In this document: positions 32,440 through 40,601 of the stretch, one piece after another | How positions within the stretch are numbered: position 1 is the first letter of the stretch | Layout of the letters: each line of letters opens with the position of its first letter | From: a virus | IMG/VR virus record: IMGVR_UViG_3300038428_000573 | Coordinates: 1-43,314 of that record | Strand: one strand, 5' to 3' | DNA: 43,314 nt | The notes under the pieces: generated by a model | Told to the model about the DNA's origin: nothing | Database searches by the model: none | The model's input: the letters and a program-made list of their open reading frames with translations, nothing else | Translations under genes and position numbers: made by a program

Positions 32440-34752
32440 CTACAGCCCCGACGTATCGCACTGCGCCCCGTAAACCCAGGACGCGTACTGCCGCTGTCCG
32501 CCGCGCTGAACCTGCAATGCGCTTCCCTCGGTTCCGGGCAGCAGTCCGGTCGTACCGTATGCGGCCATCGCCGGGTTGCGCCCCGAGTAAGCCATTACCT
32601 TGGTCGCCCGCCAGTATTCCGCGTCGAACTTGCTGAACGACGTTAAGGCAAACCCCAGCGCCATAATCCGGTCGTCGTGTCCGCCGTGACCGGCGCGCAG
32701 CTGCTGTTCGTATTCGTCGCCTTCGAGCGACCGCATTTCCTTCACGAAGAACGGCGAATGGATTTCTATTTCGCCGTTGCGCAGCGAAGTGACGATGTGA
32801 TCGATCATGGCCGCGCGAAAGTAGAAATTAGTGAACACCCCCAACTTCTGCGCGCGCGACAGGTCCAGTTGTTTGTGATCGATCCGGTTGTCGTTCCACA
32901 AATGGAAATTATGCCAGTTCATCAGGCGCAGCACGTGCTGCGGCATATCACCCTTGCCGCGGCATTCGATAGCCATACAGGGCTGACGGCGGTTGCCGCG
33001 GCGGTCGGGAACGCTGTACCATGTACCGAGCGCCAGCAGCAGCGGCCACACATCGAGGGCGCCCATGTGCCCGCTGGCGAATTCGAGCACCTGCGCGGTG
33101 GGACCTTCCAGCGAGTATTTGCGCAAGCCTTCGATAACCGTCCGGTCCTTGTCGATGCCGTCGCCGGTGTCTACCCCGAAGTAGTATTCGAAACCGTCCA
33201 TGGGCGGTTGGAATACGTAAATCTTGTCCACCGAACCCTTTTTGCTGTCGCCTTCGTAATCCCATCCGCGAAACTGCAGCGGCACCAGCTGAAACGGTAT
33301 TTTCACCCCGCCGCCGGCATCGGCCAGAATATCGATGGGCGGCTTTGTAGAGTCTACAAGGATGTCATGCGGCTGGATGCGCGGAGGGACGAATTCGGAC
33401 GGTCCGCGAATGCCGAACACACCCCATACGGGCTGCGTGCGCACATTGGCGGTGTAAAAGTTGATTGTGTCAACGTCAAAGACAGTCACATTCGTACTGT
33501 TGAATGCTTCATCGTCGGTCGCGGGCATTTCGGACAGGAACTTGTTCAGCGTGTTCTTACGGATCGCGTCGGCGCGTTCGCATTCGTAGTACCAGATCTG
33601 CTCCAGCGGCATGAACCAGTTGGAGCCGAGGGCTTTGGACAGGTAGTCGGACTGCCGTACGGACTCTTCGGCCATACGCGCATGGGTCAGCGCCCATGGG
33701 GCCATGGATGTGGAGTAATCGGCGGGCACCGGACGTGACAGCAGGTCTACGGGTTTGGGGTAGAGCCCGCCTACGAACCAGGGGAGGAACAACGGGCGGA
33801 GGCGGCCGCGGCGCTGCGGCCACTGCTCCTTGGCGGCTTCCCAGTGGTCATGCCAGGAGTTGTGAATACCGGCAGCGGTGCCTTCGAGAGCCAGAAAACT
33901 TCGTGGCGAAGGGTGCATGCCGCGCAGCAGTGCTGAATCCACGAGTGAGTCCATATCATCGAATTCGGCGAGTTCGCTGAGGTGAGCAACGTTAGGACTA
34001 TCGCCTCTGGCCATGCCGGTGGTCTGCTGACCGTGTTCCATCGTGATAGCTGAGCCATTGAAAAACTCCAATAGTTTACCGGCCTGGTCTACCTTGCCTA
34101 GTTTGCCCGGCTGCGAACTTCCGGGCTGCATCCAGAACGGCATTCTGACAAGCACGAAGGAAATCAGCTTGAACAGCTTCAGCGTTTTTTTGTCCGTCGA
34201 ACTGGCCAAATAGGCGTTGATATTCGAGTCGAAAACGACCCTGTGTAAGAGGATCAACGTGATAATCCGTGAGATCCCGAGCTGCCTTGCCTTCAGGATA
34301 ATCAGGAAGATCGCGATCTCCTGATCCTCCATGTCCGCGACGATCTCCAGAAAGATCTCCTGCGACCGCCACAGGGTCATCCGCACCGTTTCGTTGTCTG
34401 TGTCTTTGATCCATACTGCACGCTCCACCCAGTACCAGAAGTCCAGCGCGCACAGGATACGCTGATATTTGAGCCATTGCGCTTCCTCCGGTGTCAGCGT
34501 GTCCTGCCATTGCAGCAGCACCCGGCCCTGCGAGTCGAACACCTGCCTGCCGTCCGGGGTGACGTTGCGCACCGGGATCAGCCGTCCGGTGTCGTTGTCG
34601 CGTTCGACCAGCGTGTCGAAGTGAGCGACGGCGCGGGCGAATTCGATACGGCTGACCGGGGCGAGGTGCTTTTGCGCCGTCGGGAGCGCATCCGGTTTCA
34701 GGGAAGCAAGGTACCGGTCCAGATTGCGCGCGACGATACGACGGCTGTACAC
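32440..34752 (-). CDS. terL: Terminase large subunit (DNA packaging ATPase and nuclease)
   Basis: All expected motifs are visible, numbered from the GTG start. KARQLGISR at about 154-162 is a Walker A variant of the TerL type. HLSELAEF at 257-264 is the Walker B/catalytic Glu region. FGVDTGDG (D528), CMAIECRGKG (E596) and GHDDRIMALG (D691/D692) are the three acidic motifs of the RNase-H-like nuclease. The length of 770 residues is at the upper end. The start is uncertain: GTG at 34752, 26 bases after the previous stop, is chosen because the upstream frame to an ATG at 34848 looks random and overlaps another gene. A TGTAGAGTCTACA palindrome lies inside the gene at 33346. The stop is TAG. Confidence 0.88.
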   Translation of the reverse strand: MYSRRIVARNLDRYLASLKPDALPTAQKHLAPVSRIEFARAVAHFDTLVERDNDTGRLIPVRNVTPDGRQVFDSQGRVLLQWQDTLTPEEAQWLKYQRILCALDFWYWVERAVWIKDTDNETVRMTLWRSQEIFLEIVADMEDQEIAIFLIILKARQLGISRIITLILLHRVVFDSNINAYLASSTDKKTLKLFKLISFVLVRMPFWMQPGSSQPGKLGKVDQAGKLLEFFNGSAITMEHGQQTTGMARGDSPNVAHLSELAEFDDMDSLVDSALLRGMHPSPRSFLALEGTAAGIHNSWHDHWEAAKEQWPQRRGRLRPLFLPWFVGGLYPKPVDLLSRPVPADYSTSMAPWALTHARMAEESVRQSDYLSKALGSNWFMPLEQIWYYECERADAIRKNTLNKFLSEMPATDDEAFNSTNVTVFDVDTINFYTANVRTQPVWGVFGIRGPSEFVPPRIQPHDILVDSTKPPIDILADAGGGVKIPFQLVPLQFRGWDYEGDSKKGSVDKIYVFQPPMDGFEYYFGVDTGDGIDKDRTVIEGLRKYSLEGPTAQVLEFASGHMGALDVWPLLLALGTWYSVPDRRGNRRQPCMAIECRGKGDMPQHVLRLMNWHNFHLWNDNRIDHKQLDLSRAQKLGVFTNFYFRAAMIDHIVTSLRNGEIEIHSPFFVKEMRSLEGDEYEQQLRAGHGGHDDRIMALGFALTSFSKFDAEYWRATKVMAYSGRNPAMAAYGTTGLLPGTEGSALQVQRGGQRQYASWVYGAQCDTSGL
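33346..33358. promoter_or_regulatory. Palindromic operator-like site, copy 4, inside terL
   Basis: An exact TGTAGAGTCTACA, extended to a 15-bp palindrome TTGTAGAGTCTACAA, lies within the terminase coding region and encodes LVDST. A site that must also encode protein and still matches exactly suggests selection for the DNA sequence. Alternatively it is coincidence in one of the four copies. Confidence 0.5.
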
Positions 34753-34777
34753 AACAACAGCATACCGTTGTTCCGCT

Positions 34778-34981
34778 TTACATCGTCGATTTGGAAGCAA
34801 GAAAATACAACACACGCACCGCTTCGCCGTCCTCTTTATCCGCGTCACGCCGGTTTAACTTCTCCTGACCGCGCAGCCGCCAGTTCGTCATATACATTCG
34901 ATGTCTGCATTTAAGGCAGGAACCGCACCAGCAGGTTTGTTTTCGTCCGGGAGGACATCCGGTTTTTACATAAGCGCACAT
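34778..34981 (-). CDS. Small Cys-rich, probably zinc-binding protein (67 aa)
   Basis: The N-terminal half carries six Cys (MCAYVKTGCPPG, then TCWCGSCLKCRHR), arranged as C-x-C-x-x-C-x-x-C, typical of a small zinc-binding knuckle. The C-terminal half is charged and helical. The ATG at 34981 is chosen because a longer frame upstream overlaps the preceding gene. The ribosome binding site is weak (GGGG about 14 bases upstream). It lies between the terminase subunits, so a packaging accessory is plausible. No family is named with confidence. Confidence 0.55.
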   Translation of the reverse strand: MCAYVKTGCPPGRKQTCWCGSCLKCRHRMYMTNWRLRGQEKLNRRDADKEDGEAVRVLYFLASKSTM

Positions 34982-34991
34982 GGTTGTACAT

Positions 34992-35216
34992 TTACCCCGG
35001 CATGAACGGATGCGGTGAACGTTGCGTCTCCGGCACAGCCATCCATGCATCCCGCACCGCCGGCTGCAGGTCCGCCGCGGTATGGATCATGGCCACCTGC
35101 GTGTCCGTGTAGCGCTCCGGGTAGTCCGCTGCGGCGTCGCGCACCAGCGACCAGTATATGTCCAGCAAGTCGCGGTGCTCGCGGACCGGGTCAGGTGTCT
35201 TCTTCGTAGTCGTCAT
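34992..35216 (-). CDS. Small protein of unknown function (74 aa)
   Basis: This is a helical, Asp/Arg-rich small protein (VREHRDLLDIYWSLVRDAAAD, then TQVAMIHTAADLQPAVRDAWM). The ATG at 35216 is eight bases after GAGGA and overlaps the end of the small-terminase-like gene by 26 bases. A longer frame upstream exists but has no ribosome binding site. Its place between the terminase subunits suggests a packaging role. No motif supports anything more specific. Confidence 0.55.
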   Translation of the reverse strand: MTTTKKTPDPVREHRDLLDIYWSLVRDAAADYPERYTDTQVAMIHTAADLQPAVRDAWMAVPETQRSPHPFMPG

Positions 35217-36057
35217 CGGTTTTGTCCTCGTCCTCATCGTCGTCCGGTTCCGCCGGTTCGCGTTCTGCCCGGCACGCGGTGCCGCCCTGCTGCATCACAC
35301 GGGACAGTTCCACGATCTCGCTGTCCATATCGCGCAGTCCGCTTGCATGCACCGGGCCGGATTCGCTCCTGACCCCCGCGACCGCGTTGCTGGTAGCCAT
35401 CGGCGCGTTGAAGATGGTCACCGGTACACTACCGCCGCCGCCGCGGGACGCAACCGGCATCAGCCCGGCGGTCTTCGCGAACAGCTCCCGATCTTTGTAG
35501 TTGGCTGCGTCGGCGGCGGCGTACTCGGCGACCTTCTGCAACACCCGCGACCGGTTGACGCTCATACACATCGCCGCCTGCGCGTTGCCTTCCGCGAACA
35601 TCTGCCGGGATACCCAGCCGACCACGTCCCAGGAATGCACGGAAGCAAGCTCGCACAGCTGCTCGGGCATGTGCAGGCGCTGTTCCTCGGGGGTAAGCGA
35701 CTGCCAGCAATGAAGGTAACGGGCGGCATCTGCGTTGCCCTCGCGGGATTCCATATCCACATACATGATGTAGTTGCGCCATACCGGTTCCACAAACCGG
35801 AAGGCCGCCGACATGGGGGTCGGAGGCAAAGGCAGTGAAAGCGGCTCATGCGGCGTTACACGGTGATCGGTGGTCAGCGGCGCGGGCAGCACCGGACGCG
35901 CCGGGGGCGGGTTCTGCGTTACGGGAGCGATTTCGATCGCTTCCGCTTTGCTACCGCGTGTTGTACGCGCTTTTAGCGATCCCGACCGCTTCCCGGAGGC
36001 ACGCTTCCGCTTCGCTTTCGGTGCGCTCGGGGGTTTCGACCCATTCGCCTTCTTCAT
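35191..36057 (-). CDS. Terminase small subunit-like protein (288 aa)
   Basis: The N-terminal 45 or so residues are very basic (KAKRKRASGKRSGSLKART). The middle is a helical domain with a helix-turn-helix look (HSWDVVGWVSRQMFAEGNAQ, then NRSRVLQKVAEYAAADAANY). The segment DRELFAKTAGLMPVASRGGG resembles the end of known small-terminase helical domains. The C terminus is strongly acidic (DDDEDEDKTDDDYEED). The order before TerL fits. The ATG at 36057 has GAGG eight bases upstream. The first 107 bases overlap the previous gene in another frame, an unusually long overlap. Confidence 0.55.
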   Translation of the reverse strand: MKKANGSKPPSAPKAKRKRASGKRSGSLKARTTRGSKAEAIEIAPVTQNPPPARPVLPAPLTTDHRVTPHEPLSLPLPPTPMSAAFRFVEPVWRNYIMYVDMESREGNADAARYLHCWQSLTPEEQRLHMPEQLCELASVHSWDVVGWVSRQMFAEGNAQAAMCMSVNRSRVLQKVAEYAAADAANYKDRELFAKTAGLMPVASRGGGGSVPVTIFNAPMATSNAVAGVRSESGPVHASGLRDMDSEIVELSRVMQQGGTACRAEREPAEPDDDEDEDKTDDDYEEDT

Positions 36058-36382
36058 TTCGGTACCTCGACGGCTGCATAAGGCGCTCGCGCTCCTCCCA
36101 CAACAGCTTCTGAAAGTCCGGGGACCAGCCGGCGAAACCGAGCGATTGCGCAAGCGCTGCTTCGCGCGACGTGCGCGATTCGTATTCGAGCGGCGATTCG
36201 GCGAACGAGTGAGCGGGGGGCGGGGCATCGGGGTCTGCGGGAGGGTGGCCGGGCAGGTCGCGGGAGGGCAACGGCGGGCTCACTCGTTCCAGAGCTTCGG
36301 CGATACGGCGCAGCAGTACGTTGGACTCGCGGATCTCGCCGGTAAGACCAGTTACATCGGCGATAATGGACAAAAGCGGCAT
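35951..36382 (-). CDS. Small protein of unknown function overlapping the next gene (143 aa)
   Basis: The N-terminal half is a helical segment (DVTGLTGEIRESNVLLRRIA) followed by a Pro-rich linker. The C-terminal half is charged and helical (FQKLLWEERERLMQPSRY, then TESEAEACLREAVGIAK). No family is recognised. The ATG at 36382 lacks a Shine-Dalgarno. The gene follows the 174-aa gene by 18 bases. The C-terminal 35 residues share DNA with the basic N terminus of the terminase-like gene in a different frame. Confidence 0.55.
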   Translation of the reverse strand: MPLLSIIADVTGLTGEIRESNVLLRRIAEALERVSPPLPSRDLPGHPPADPDAPPPAHSFAESPLEYESRTSREAALAQSLGFAGWSPDFQKLLWEERERLMQPSRYRNEEGEWVETPERTESEAEACLREAVGIAKSAYNTR

Positions 36383-36400
36383 AGCGGCATTGCAACAGAG

Positions 36401-36925
36401 CTACTTCGGTTTAGCCGGTTGCACCGTTATCGGCTGCACCGGTTGCACCGCAGGTTTTCCCTGCAAATCCTGCACCAGCCGTTTCAGCGAAATAAAATCC
36501 AGATGCAGTTCTTCGAGCGTCTGCTGCATGGAAGCGAACACATCCGGACTGAACAGCACTCTGCCTATGTTGCTCCGCGTTTCAACCATTCCGCCGGTCG
36601 GACGGCCGTTCTGCATATCGGCAGCCAGTTCGCGGGTATGGTAACCATTGGCGAAATGCGTACCGGCGCTCGAATCCCACACCAGCGCGTCGATGCTGCC
36701 CCAGTCGTCATCGTACTGAGCGAGCACCACGGCGGGGGAGAAGTATTCGGACATACCCGGCGAACGCACGTGCGCGGCCATGCGCACGGTTACGATACTG
36801 CCGGGTTCCAATGCGATGGGCGGGGCAAGCGAGCGAACAATGCGCGATCCCTGTTCGTCAACGCCGGTCTGCTGCATACCGCCGCTGCCGGTTACAACCC
36901 CGTGCGGGTCCGCTGTTGTATTCAT
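36401..36925 (-). CDS. Protein of unknown function with coiled-coil C terminus (174 aa)
   Basis: A beta-rich N-terminal region (IALEPGSIVTVRMAAHVRSP, then AVVLAQYDDDWGSIDALVW) is followed by a helix (SMQQTLEELHLDFISLKRL) and a Pro/Gln/Val tail. The ATG at 36925 has a strong AAAGGAGA ribosome binding site about seven bases upstream. It may be a structural or assembly protein at the head of the late block. No family is recognised. Confidence 0.6.
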   Translation of the reverse strand: MNTTADPHGVVTGSGGMQQTGVDEQGSRIVRSLAPPIALEPGSIVTVRMAAHVRSPGMSEYFSPAVVLAQYDDDWGSIDALVWDSSAGTHFANGYHTRELAADMQNGRPTGGMVETRSNIGRVLFSPDVFASMQQTLEELHLDFISLKRLVQDLQGKPAVQPVQPITVQPAKPK

Positions 36926-36940
36926 CGTCGATCTCCTTTG

Positions 36941-37723
36941 CTACCCTTTGTTGTTATTGCCGAACGACAACCGCGACCGCCCGTCGCTGTACAGCCCGCC
37001 GCCTCCGCGTCCGCTCATCAGCCCGGCCGGCCCTGCGTCGTATACGCCATTAACGCTGCCGTAGGCGGCGCCGCGCTCGTCGCCGAAGGTCTTCACCGAT
37101 GCGATGTGCTTGCCGGCGGTAACCTGCATGCCGCTTTCATGCCGCAATGGTTCGCCGTCGGCGCGCAGCGTGATCGCGCCGCGTTCCACCGGGATCTCCT
37201 GACCGGTAACATTCACCGGAGGCGGCACGGGTTCGGCGGCAAATGTATAGCCTTCCGCAGGCGTTCCGCGGCGCTCGGTTTCAACCATGACATCATGCAG
37301 GAACAAATGGCTGCCGGTGTCGCGGGGGCCGTAACCGGGCACGGGGATCGGCAAACCGTGCGCTTCACGGATCATATCCGGGGGCGACCCGCCGGGCTGC
37401 GGGGCGGCGCTGACCACGGCATGCAGGTCGGTTTCGCTGTGCTCCAATGCGCCGGTTGCGCCGGTTGCGCCAACCACATTTTCCACCGTGACCGCCCCGG
37501 CGATATCCAGACGCTCGGGCGGACTGGCTACAGGCACCGTACCGCCGGGCCACATGTCGATAGCGACATGGCAGTCCAGCGTCATTTTAGCGTTAGGAAG
37601 CGTGATGTGCGGCTGCGCCCAGGGCTGCTGCTGCAACAGGCGGCGAAACCAGTCCACGGCGACTTCCGTCCACTCCGCGCCGGTCATATCGTTGTAGGTC
37701 AGGTTCGAAGGTAAACGAGCCAT
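36941..37723 (-). CDS. First gene of the late block, unknown function (260 aa)
   Basis: The ATG at 37723 is chosen because GGAGG lies 12 bases upstream; ATGs further upstream at 37750 and 37771 lack one. The N-terminal helix (AEWTEVAVDWFRRLLQQQPW) is followed by a beta-rich middle and a C-terminal Gly-rich tail (GRGGGGLYSDGRSRLSFGNN). No known domain is recognised. It lies opposite the plus-strand promoter at 37779-37807. No clear minus-strand promoter is visible in the shared 100-base gap, so late transcription may depend on a phage factor or on readthrough. Confidence 0.6.
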   Translation of the reverse strand: MARLPSNLTYNDMTGAEWTEVAVDWFRRLLQQQPWAQPHITLPNAKMTLDCHVAIDMWPGGTVPVASPPERLDIAGAVTVENVVGATGATGALEHSETDLHAVVSAAPQPGGSPPDMIREAHGLPIPVPGYGPRDTGSHLFLHDVMVETERRGTPAEGYTFAAEPVPPPVNVTGQEIPVERGAITLRADGEPLRHESGMQVTAGKHIASVKTFGDERGAAYGSVNGVYDAGPAGLMSGRGGGGLYSDGRSRLSFGNNNKG

Positions 37724-37762
37724 GGCGACAGTGTACCTCCGTTGCGTCATTAAGCCACATTG

Positions 37763-37784
37763 CTGTTGCATACGCCTGTTGCAT
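37763..37784 (+). repeat. Paired CTGTTGCAT direct repeats at the divergent control region
   Basis: CTGTTGCAT occurs at 37763-37771 and 37776-37784. The second copy covers the -35 box of the plus-strand promoter, so a protein bound there would affect early transcription. The region lies between the two divergent gene blocks. Confidence 0.45.
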
Positions 37785-37807
37785 TGCCATCATGCCACGG
37801 GTATACT
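37779..37807 (+). promoter_or_regulatory. Sigma70-type promoter of the plus-strand block
   Basis: TTGCAT (37779-37784), a 17-base spacer and TATACT (37802-37807) form a near-consensus promoter. Transcription would start near 37814, about a dozen bases before the ATG at 37826. It drives the operon of overlapping genes that begins there. Confidence 0.7.
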
Positions 37808-37825
37808 AGACTTCGCAAGTGGAAA

Positions 37826-38104
37826 ATGAAAAATCCAAATAAAGCACCAGTGAGCCGTAAGACAGCCAACACAACCGCCATGCACGTAGTGCCTCCAGCC
37901 GTGCCGGTAAACTGGTTTCACTGGGAAGTCGGGCCGTTCATGCACTACCTGAACCTGTCCGCTGTCGTGCAGTGGCTTTACTGCGCAGGCCCCGGCGAGC
38001 ACACTCATGTGTGGCTGGCCTCACAGGAAGACTGCCTGCGCTTCACGGGTGAAGACGCGCGGTACATCGACATGGCTTTACGACAATACACGGGCATTTT
38101 GTGA
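37826..38104 (+). CDS. First early protein, unknown function (92 aa)
   Basis: The ATG at 37826 is the first after the promoter and has GGAAA just upstream. The N-terminal 25 or so residues are basic and disordered. The remainder is a compact Trp/His/Tyr-rich domain (VNWFHWEVGPFMHYLNLSAV, then EHTHVWLASQEDCLRFTG). Its stop overlaps the GTG start of the next gene (GTGA). Small first-early proteins of phages often act on host machinery; nothing here proves that. A longer upstream frame would start before the promoter and is rejected. Confidence 0.6.
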   Translation: MKNPNKAPVSRKTANTTAMHVVPPAVPVNWFHWEVGPFMHYLNLSAVVQWLYCAGPGEHTHVWLASQEDCLRFTGEDARYIDMALRQYTGIL

Positions 38105-39174
38105 ACCCTTTCCCGCAGCGTATCGCCGACCTGCACGCGCATCTGTCCGCCCGGTGGGGCGTGACCGACACGCAGGCGGTGGATGTGTTATTGTCCGCGT
38201 GCCTGCCTGCCGGCTGCACCGGTATGAAGCGGCCGTGGGTGATACTCGAAACCGACTATCCCAACCGGGATACCGCGGGCGCGTGGTTCAGCCTGGGTGG
38301 CGGCTGCGAAGGGCTTACGGTGCGTTCGCTGGCGGTTCCCAGAGTGTCGCGGTCGCAGGCCGCGGAGACAATGCTGCAGGCCTGGATCGGCATGCGGCGC
38401 ACCGATGCGCCGGGCGTCTGGGTAGATGCCGAATGGCGCAGGCTGCCGGCCAGCGGCCGGGGCGCCGGTCTGCTGATGGCCACACACAGCTACGCAATCC
38501 TGCTGGCGATGTGCGTACGGTTGCGCATGACGCATCCGAAAAGCAGTCAGGCATGCCTGCTGAACCGGGACGCGGACGCAACGGAGCTTGCGCGTTTGAC
38601 CCGGCGCGTATTAGACATCGATCTGCGGCGGTCGGCATTCTCCGCTGCCACAGCAGCGGCGCTCGCACCCCTGCATTGCCACGGCGAACAGCAGGGTAAT
38701 GTCACGCTTGTGCATGGCATCGCGGCACCACTGCATCCGCCGTCGTTTCTTTACTGGTGCGAACTACTGCAGAAGCTCTGCCCGATACAGACCGACTGGG
38801 AAGCGCTCACCGGTAACCTCGCGGCGATTGCGCGGGGGATTGCAATGTTGTACGGCGACGGCAGACCGCCGGACTGGCGGGCGGCTGAACGCGTCATGCG
38901 CGACACGGTGCCGTATATGACCGGATGGTTGCTGGAGCAGTGCGCGCTGCTGCGCAGCGGCGGCAAATCCCGGCACAAAGAGTTCATCGCGGCGGGCGCG
39001 CAGATAGACACCTATGTAAAAAGAGAGCTGAAACGCCTGCGCGCGCACGGGATTGTGACCGAACGGATTAACTACTCCATGCCGACCGGGTATGCATGGC
39101 ACCCGTGGAGGTTCAGAATTGCCAATGCGGATTACAGAACGCTGGCGGACCGGACACAAAGGATACTGACATGA
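38101..39174 (+). CDS. Early protein of unknown function (357 aa)
   Basis: The start codon is GTG at 38101, overlapping the previous stop. The protein is Ala/Leu/Arg-rich and mostly helical. A hydrophobic helix (LLMATHSYAILLAMCVRL) sits near residues 121-138. The C-terminal 70 residues (FIAAGAQIDTYVKRELKRLRAH, with GIVTERINYSMPTG after it) look like a winged-helix DNA-binding end. A replication or regulatory role is possible, but no family is recognised and no Walker, polymerase or primase motif was found. It overlaps the next gene as ATGA. Confidence 0.55.
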   Translation: MNPFPQRIADLHAHLSARWGVTDTQAVDVLLSACLPAGCTGMKRPWVILETDYPNRDTAGAWFSLGGGCEGLTVRSLAVPRVSRSQAAETMLQAWIGMRRTDAPGVWVDAEWRRLPASGRGAGLLMATHSYAILLAMCVRLRMTHPKSSQACLLNRDADATELARLTRRVLDIDLRRSAFSAATAAALAPLHCHGEQQGNVTLVHGIAAPLHPPSFLYWCELLQKLCPIQTDWEALTGNLAAIARGIAMLYGDGRPPDWRAAERVMRDTVPYMTGWLLEQCALLRSGGKSRHKEFIAAGAQIDTYVKRELKRLRAHGIVTERINYSMPTGYAWHPWRFRIANADYRTLADRTQRILT

Positions 39175-39620
39175 CCAGAAGCGAGATACGATTTCAGAAG
39201 AGCATTGAAGACCGCATGCGCACCTGCGTGCACTTCAACGGGGTGTTTGTCAACGAATCCTGCAAAGCGGGTGTTGTATACAGCGATCTGTTCGGCACCG
39301 GGCCGGGATGCTACGCACATTTGCTGTGCACAGGCGACCCGGAGGCAACGACCACATGCGACAAACGAGAGACGCCGACGCGCGAACAGGCAGAAGCGGA
39401 GGAGCGTAGTCATCACGAACGCGCCAAACTCACCGTGCGGTGCATTAACGCCGCGCACGAACACGCGAAGGCTGCCGGGCTGGGTCGCGGTCACGGCGGT
39501 ACCGGGCAGATGGACTGTCCGGCCGGATGCGGCGGCACACTAGGCTACAGCGTCGCGGGATACAACGGCCACATGCATGCAAAATGCATTACGGCAGGCT
39601 GCGTCAACTGGATGGAGTGA
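39171..39620 (+). CDS. Zinc-ribbon protein (149 aa)
   Basis: The C terminus carries a zinc-ribbon motif: C116-x3-C120 ... C139-x4-C144, in the context DCPAGCGGTLGYSVAGYNGH and then AKCITAGCVNWME. Small phage and plasmid proteins end in this way. The N-terminal half has five more Cys (C19, C31, C47, C53, C63) and may be a second metal site. The ATG at 39171 overlaps the previous TGA, and AAGGA lies nine bases upstream. A shorter role as a nucleic-acid-binding adaptor is plausible; the exact function is unknown. Confidence 0.65.
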   Translation: MTRSEIRFQKSIEDRMRTCVHFNGVFVNESCKAGVVYSDLFGTGPGCYAHLLCTGDPEATTTCDKRETPTREQAEAEERSHHERAKLTVRCINAAHEHAKAAGLGRGHGGTGQMDCPAGCGGTLGYSVAGYNGHMHAKCITAGCVNWME

Positions 39621-39694
39621 ACGTAACACTGCCATAGCGATCCACGCCCGGCTCGGAAGCCGTACGGGATCGCGTTGCGCATGCGCAGGCGTAT

Positions 39695-40351
39695 ATGATA
39701 GTCACACCGGACACGCACCCCGTTGACCGCCCTGTCGCGCTCGACCTGTTCTGCGGGGCAGGCGGAGCGACCAAAGGCCTGCAGCGCGCGGGTTTCTTCG
39801 TTGTCGGCGTGGATATTAAGTCGCAACCGCGCTACTGCGGGGAAGTGTTTATACAGGACGACGCGATGACCTTCACGATTGACAGTGTTGCTCCCGATTT
39901 TGTGTGGGCGAGCCCGCCGTGCCAGAGTTACAGCATCGCCATGCGGCATCTGGCAACGCCAAAGCCGAGGCTGATCGATCCGGTGCGCGAACGGCTGGAA
40001 GCCAGCGGCGCAATATGGGTGATCGAGAACGTACCCGGAGCCCCACTGCGCAACCCGCTGGTGCTGTGCGGCACCGCGTTCGGCATGCGGGTGCACCGCC
40101 ACAGGCTGTTCGAAAGCGCGGTGCCGCTGCTGCCGCCGGATGGCATACAGTGCAATCGCAGTGTGCGTGTGCTCAACCCGCACCGGGCGGAAAGCCGCGA
40201 GCGCATCTACCGCGAGTTCGGCAGACAGGACCCGGAGAAACTATGGCGCGATGAAATGGGCGTGCCGTGGATGGGCAGGCATGAGACCCGCGAAGCTATC
40301 CCGCCCGCTTACAGCGAGTACATCGGCAAACAAATCATCGCGTTGCTGTAA
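39695..40351 (+). CDS. Minimal C5-cytosine DNA methyltransferase (218 aa)
   Basis: Motif I is DLFCGAGGATKGL (residues 17-29). The catalytic motif IV is ASPPCQSYS with C76. Motif VI is ENV (111-113), motif VIII is HRHRLF (134-139) and motif X is IPPAYSEYIGKQI (202-214). Only about 60 residues lie between motifs VIII and X, so the target-recognition region is very short, as in small phage orphan methylases. The product would methylate cytosine in phage DNA, probably against host restriction. No restriction enzyme gene lies next to it. The ATG at 39695 has only a weak ribosome binding site (AGGCG). Confidence 0.85.
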   Translation: MIVTPDTHPVDRPVALDLFCGAGGATKGLQRAGFFVVGVDIKSQPRYCGEVFIQDDAMTFTIDSVAPDFVWASPPCQSYSIAMRHLATPKPRLIDPVRERLEASGAIWVIENVPGAPLRNPLVLCGTAFGMRVHRHRLFESAVPLLPPDGIQCNRSVRVLNPHRAESRERIYREFGRQDPEKLWRDEMGVPWMGRHETREAIPPAYSEYIGKQIIALL

Positions 40352-40421
40352 CGTGTACTATTGCGCTCGATCCCGCTTTCGCGGTCTCAGCGCGCGTTGC
40401 TGCGGCGCCGTTGCCGCCATG

Positions 40422-40466
40422 AAGCGATTGAAAAATAACCTACCTAAAAAATCGCTTATTATTTTG
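40422..40466 (+). terminator. Terminator-like hairpin after the methyltransferase gene
   Basis: AAGCGATT (40422-40429) and AATCGCTT (40450-40457) form an 8-bp stem around a 20-base A-rich loop. TTATTATTTT follows on the plus strand. The loop is long, so it is a moderate terminator at best. The AT-richness of 40430-40490 stands out against the GC-rich surroundings. Confidence 0.4.
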
Positions 40467-40601
40467 AAAATCATTGCAGGAATGCGGGGACGGAGTCAAG
40501 CCGCAATCTGCACGCCACACCCCCTTCACTATTAACCGCACACCTGCCGGGCGCCACACCCGTGCTGCTGCCGATAACGTACATTAGCGTGAGTACAATT
40601 G

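Noticed and set aside
40419-40535. 38-codon frame starting MKRLKNNLPKK
   Set aside because: It has no ribosome binding site, and the start lies within the terminator-like hairpin.
40514-40560. GCCACACCC repeated twice
   Set aside because: At nine bases and two copies it is too short to separate from chance in GC-rich DNA.
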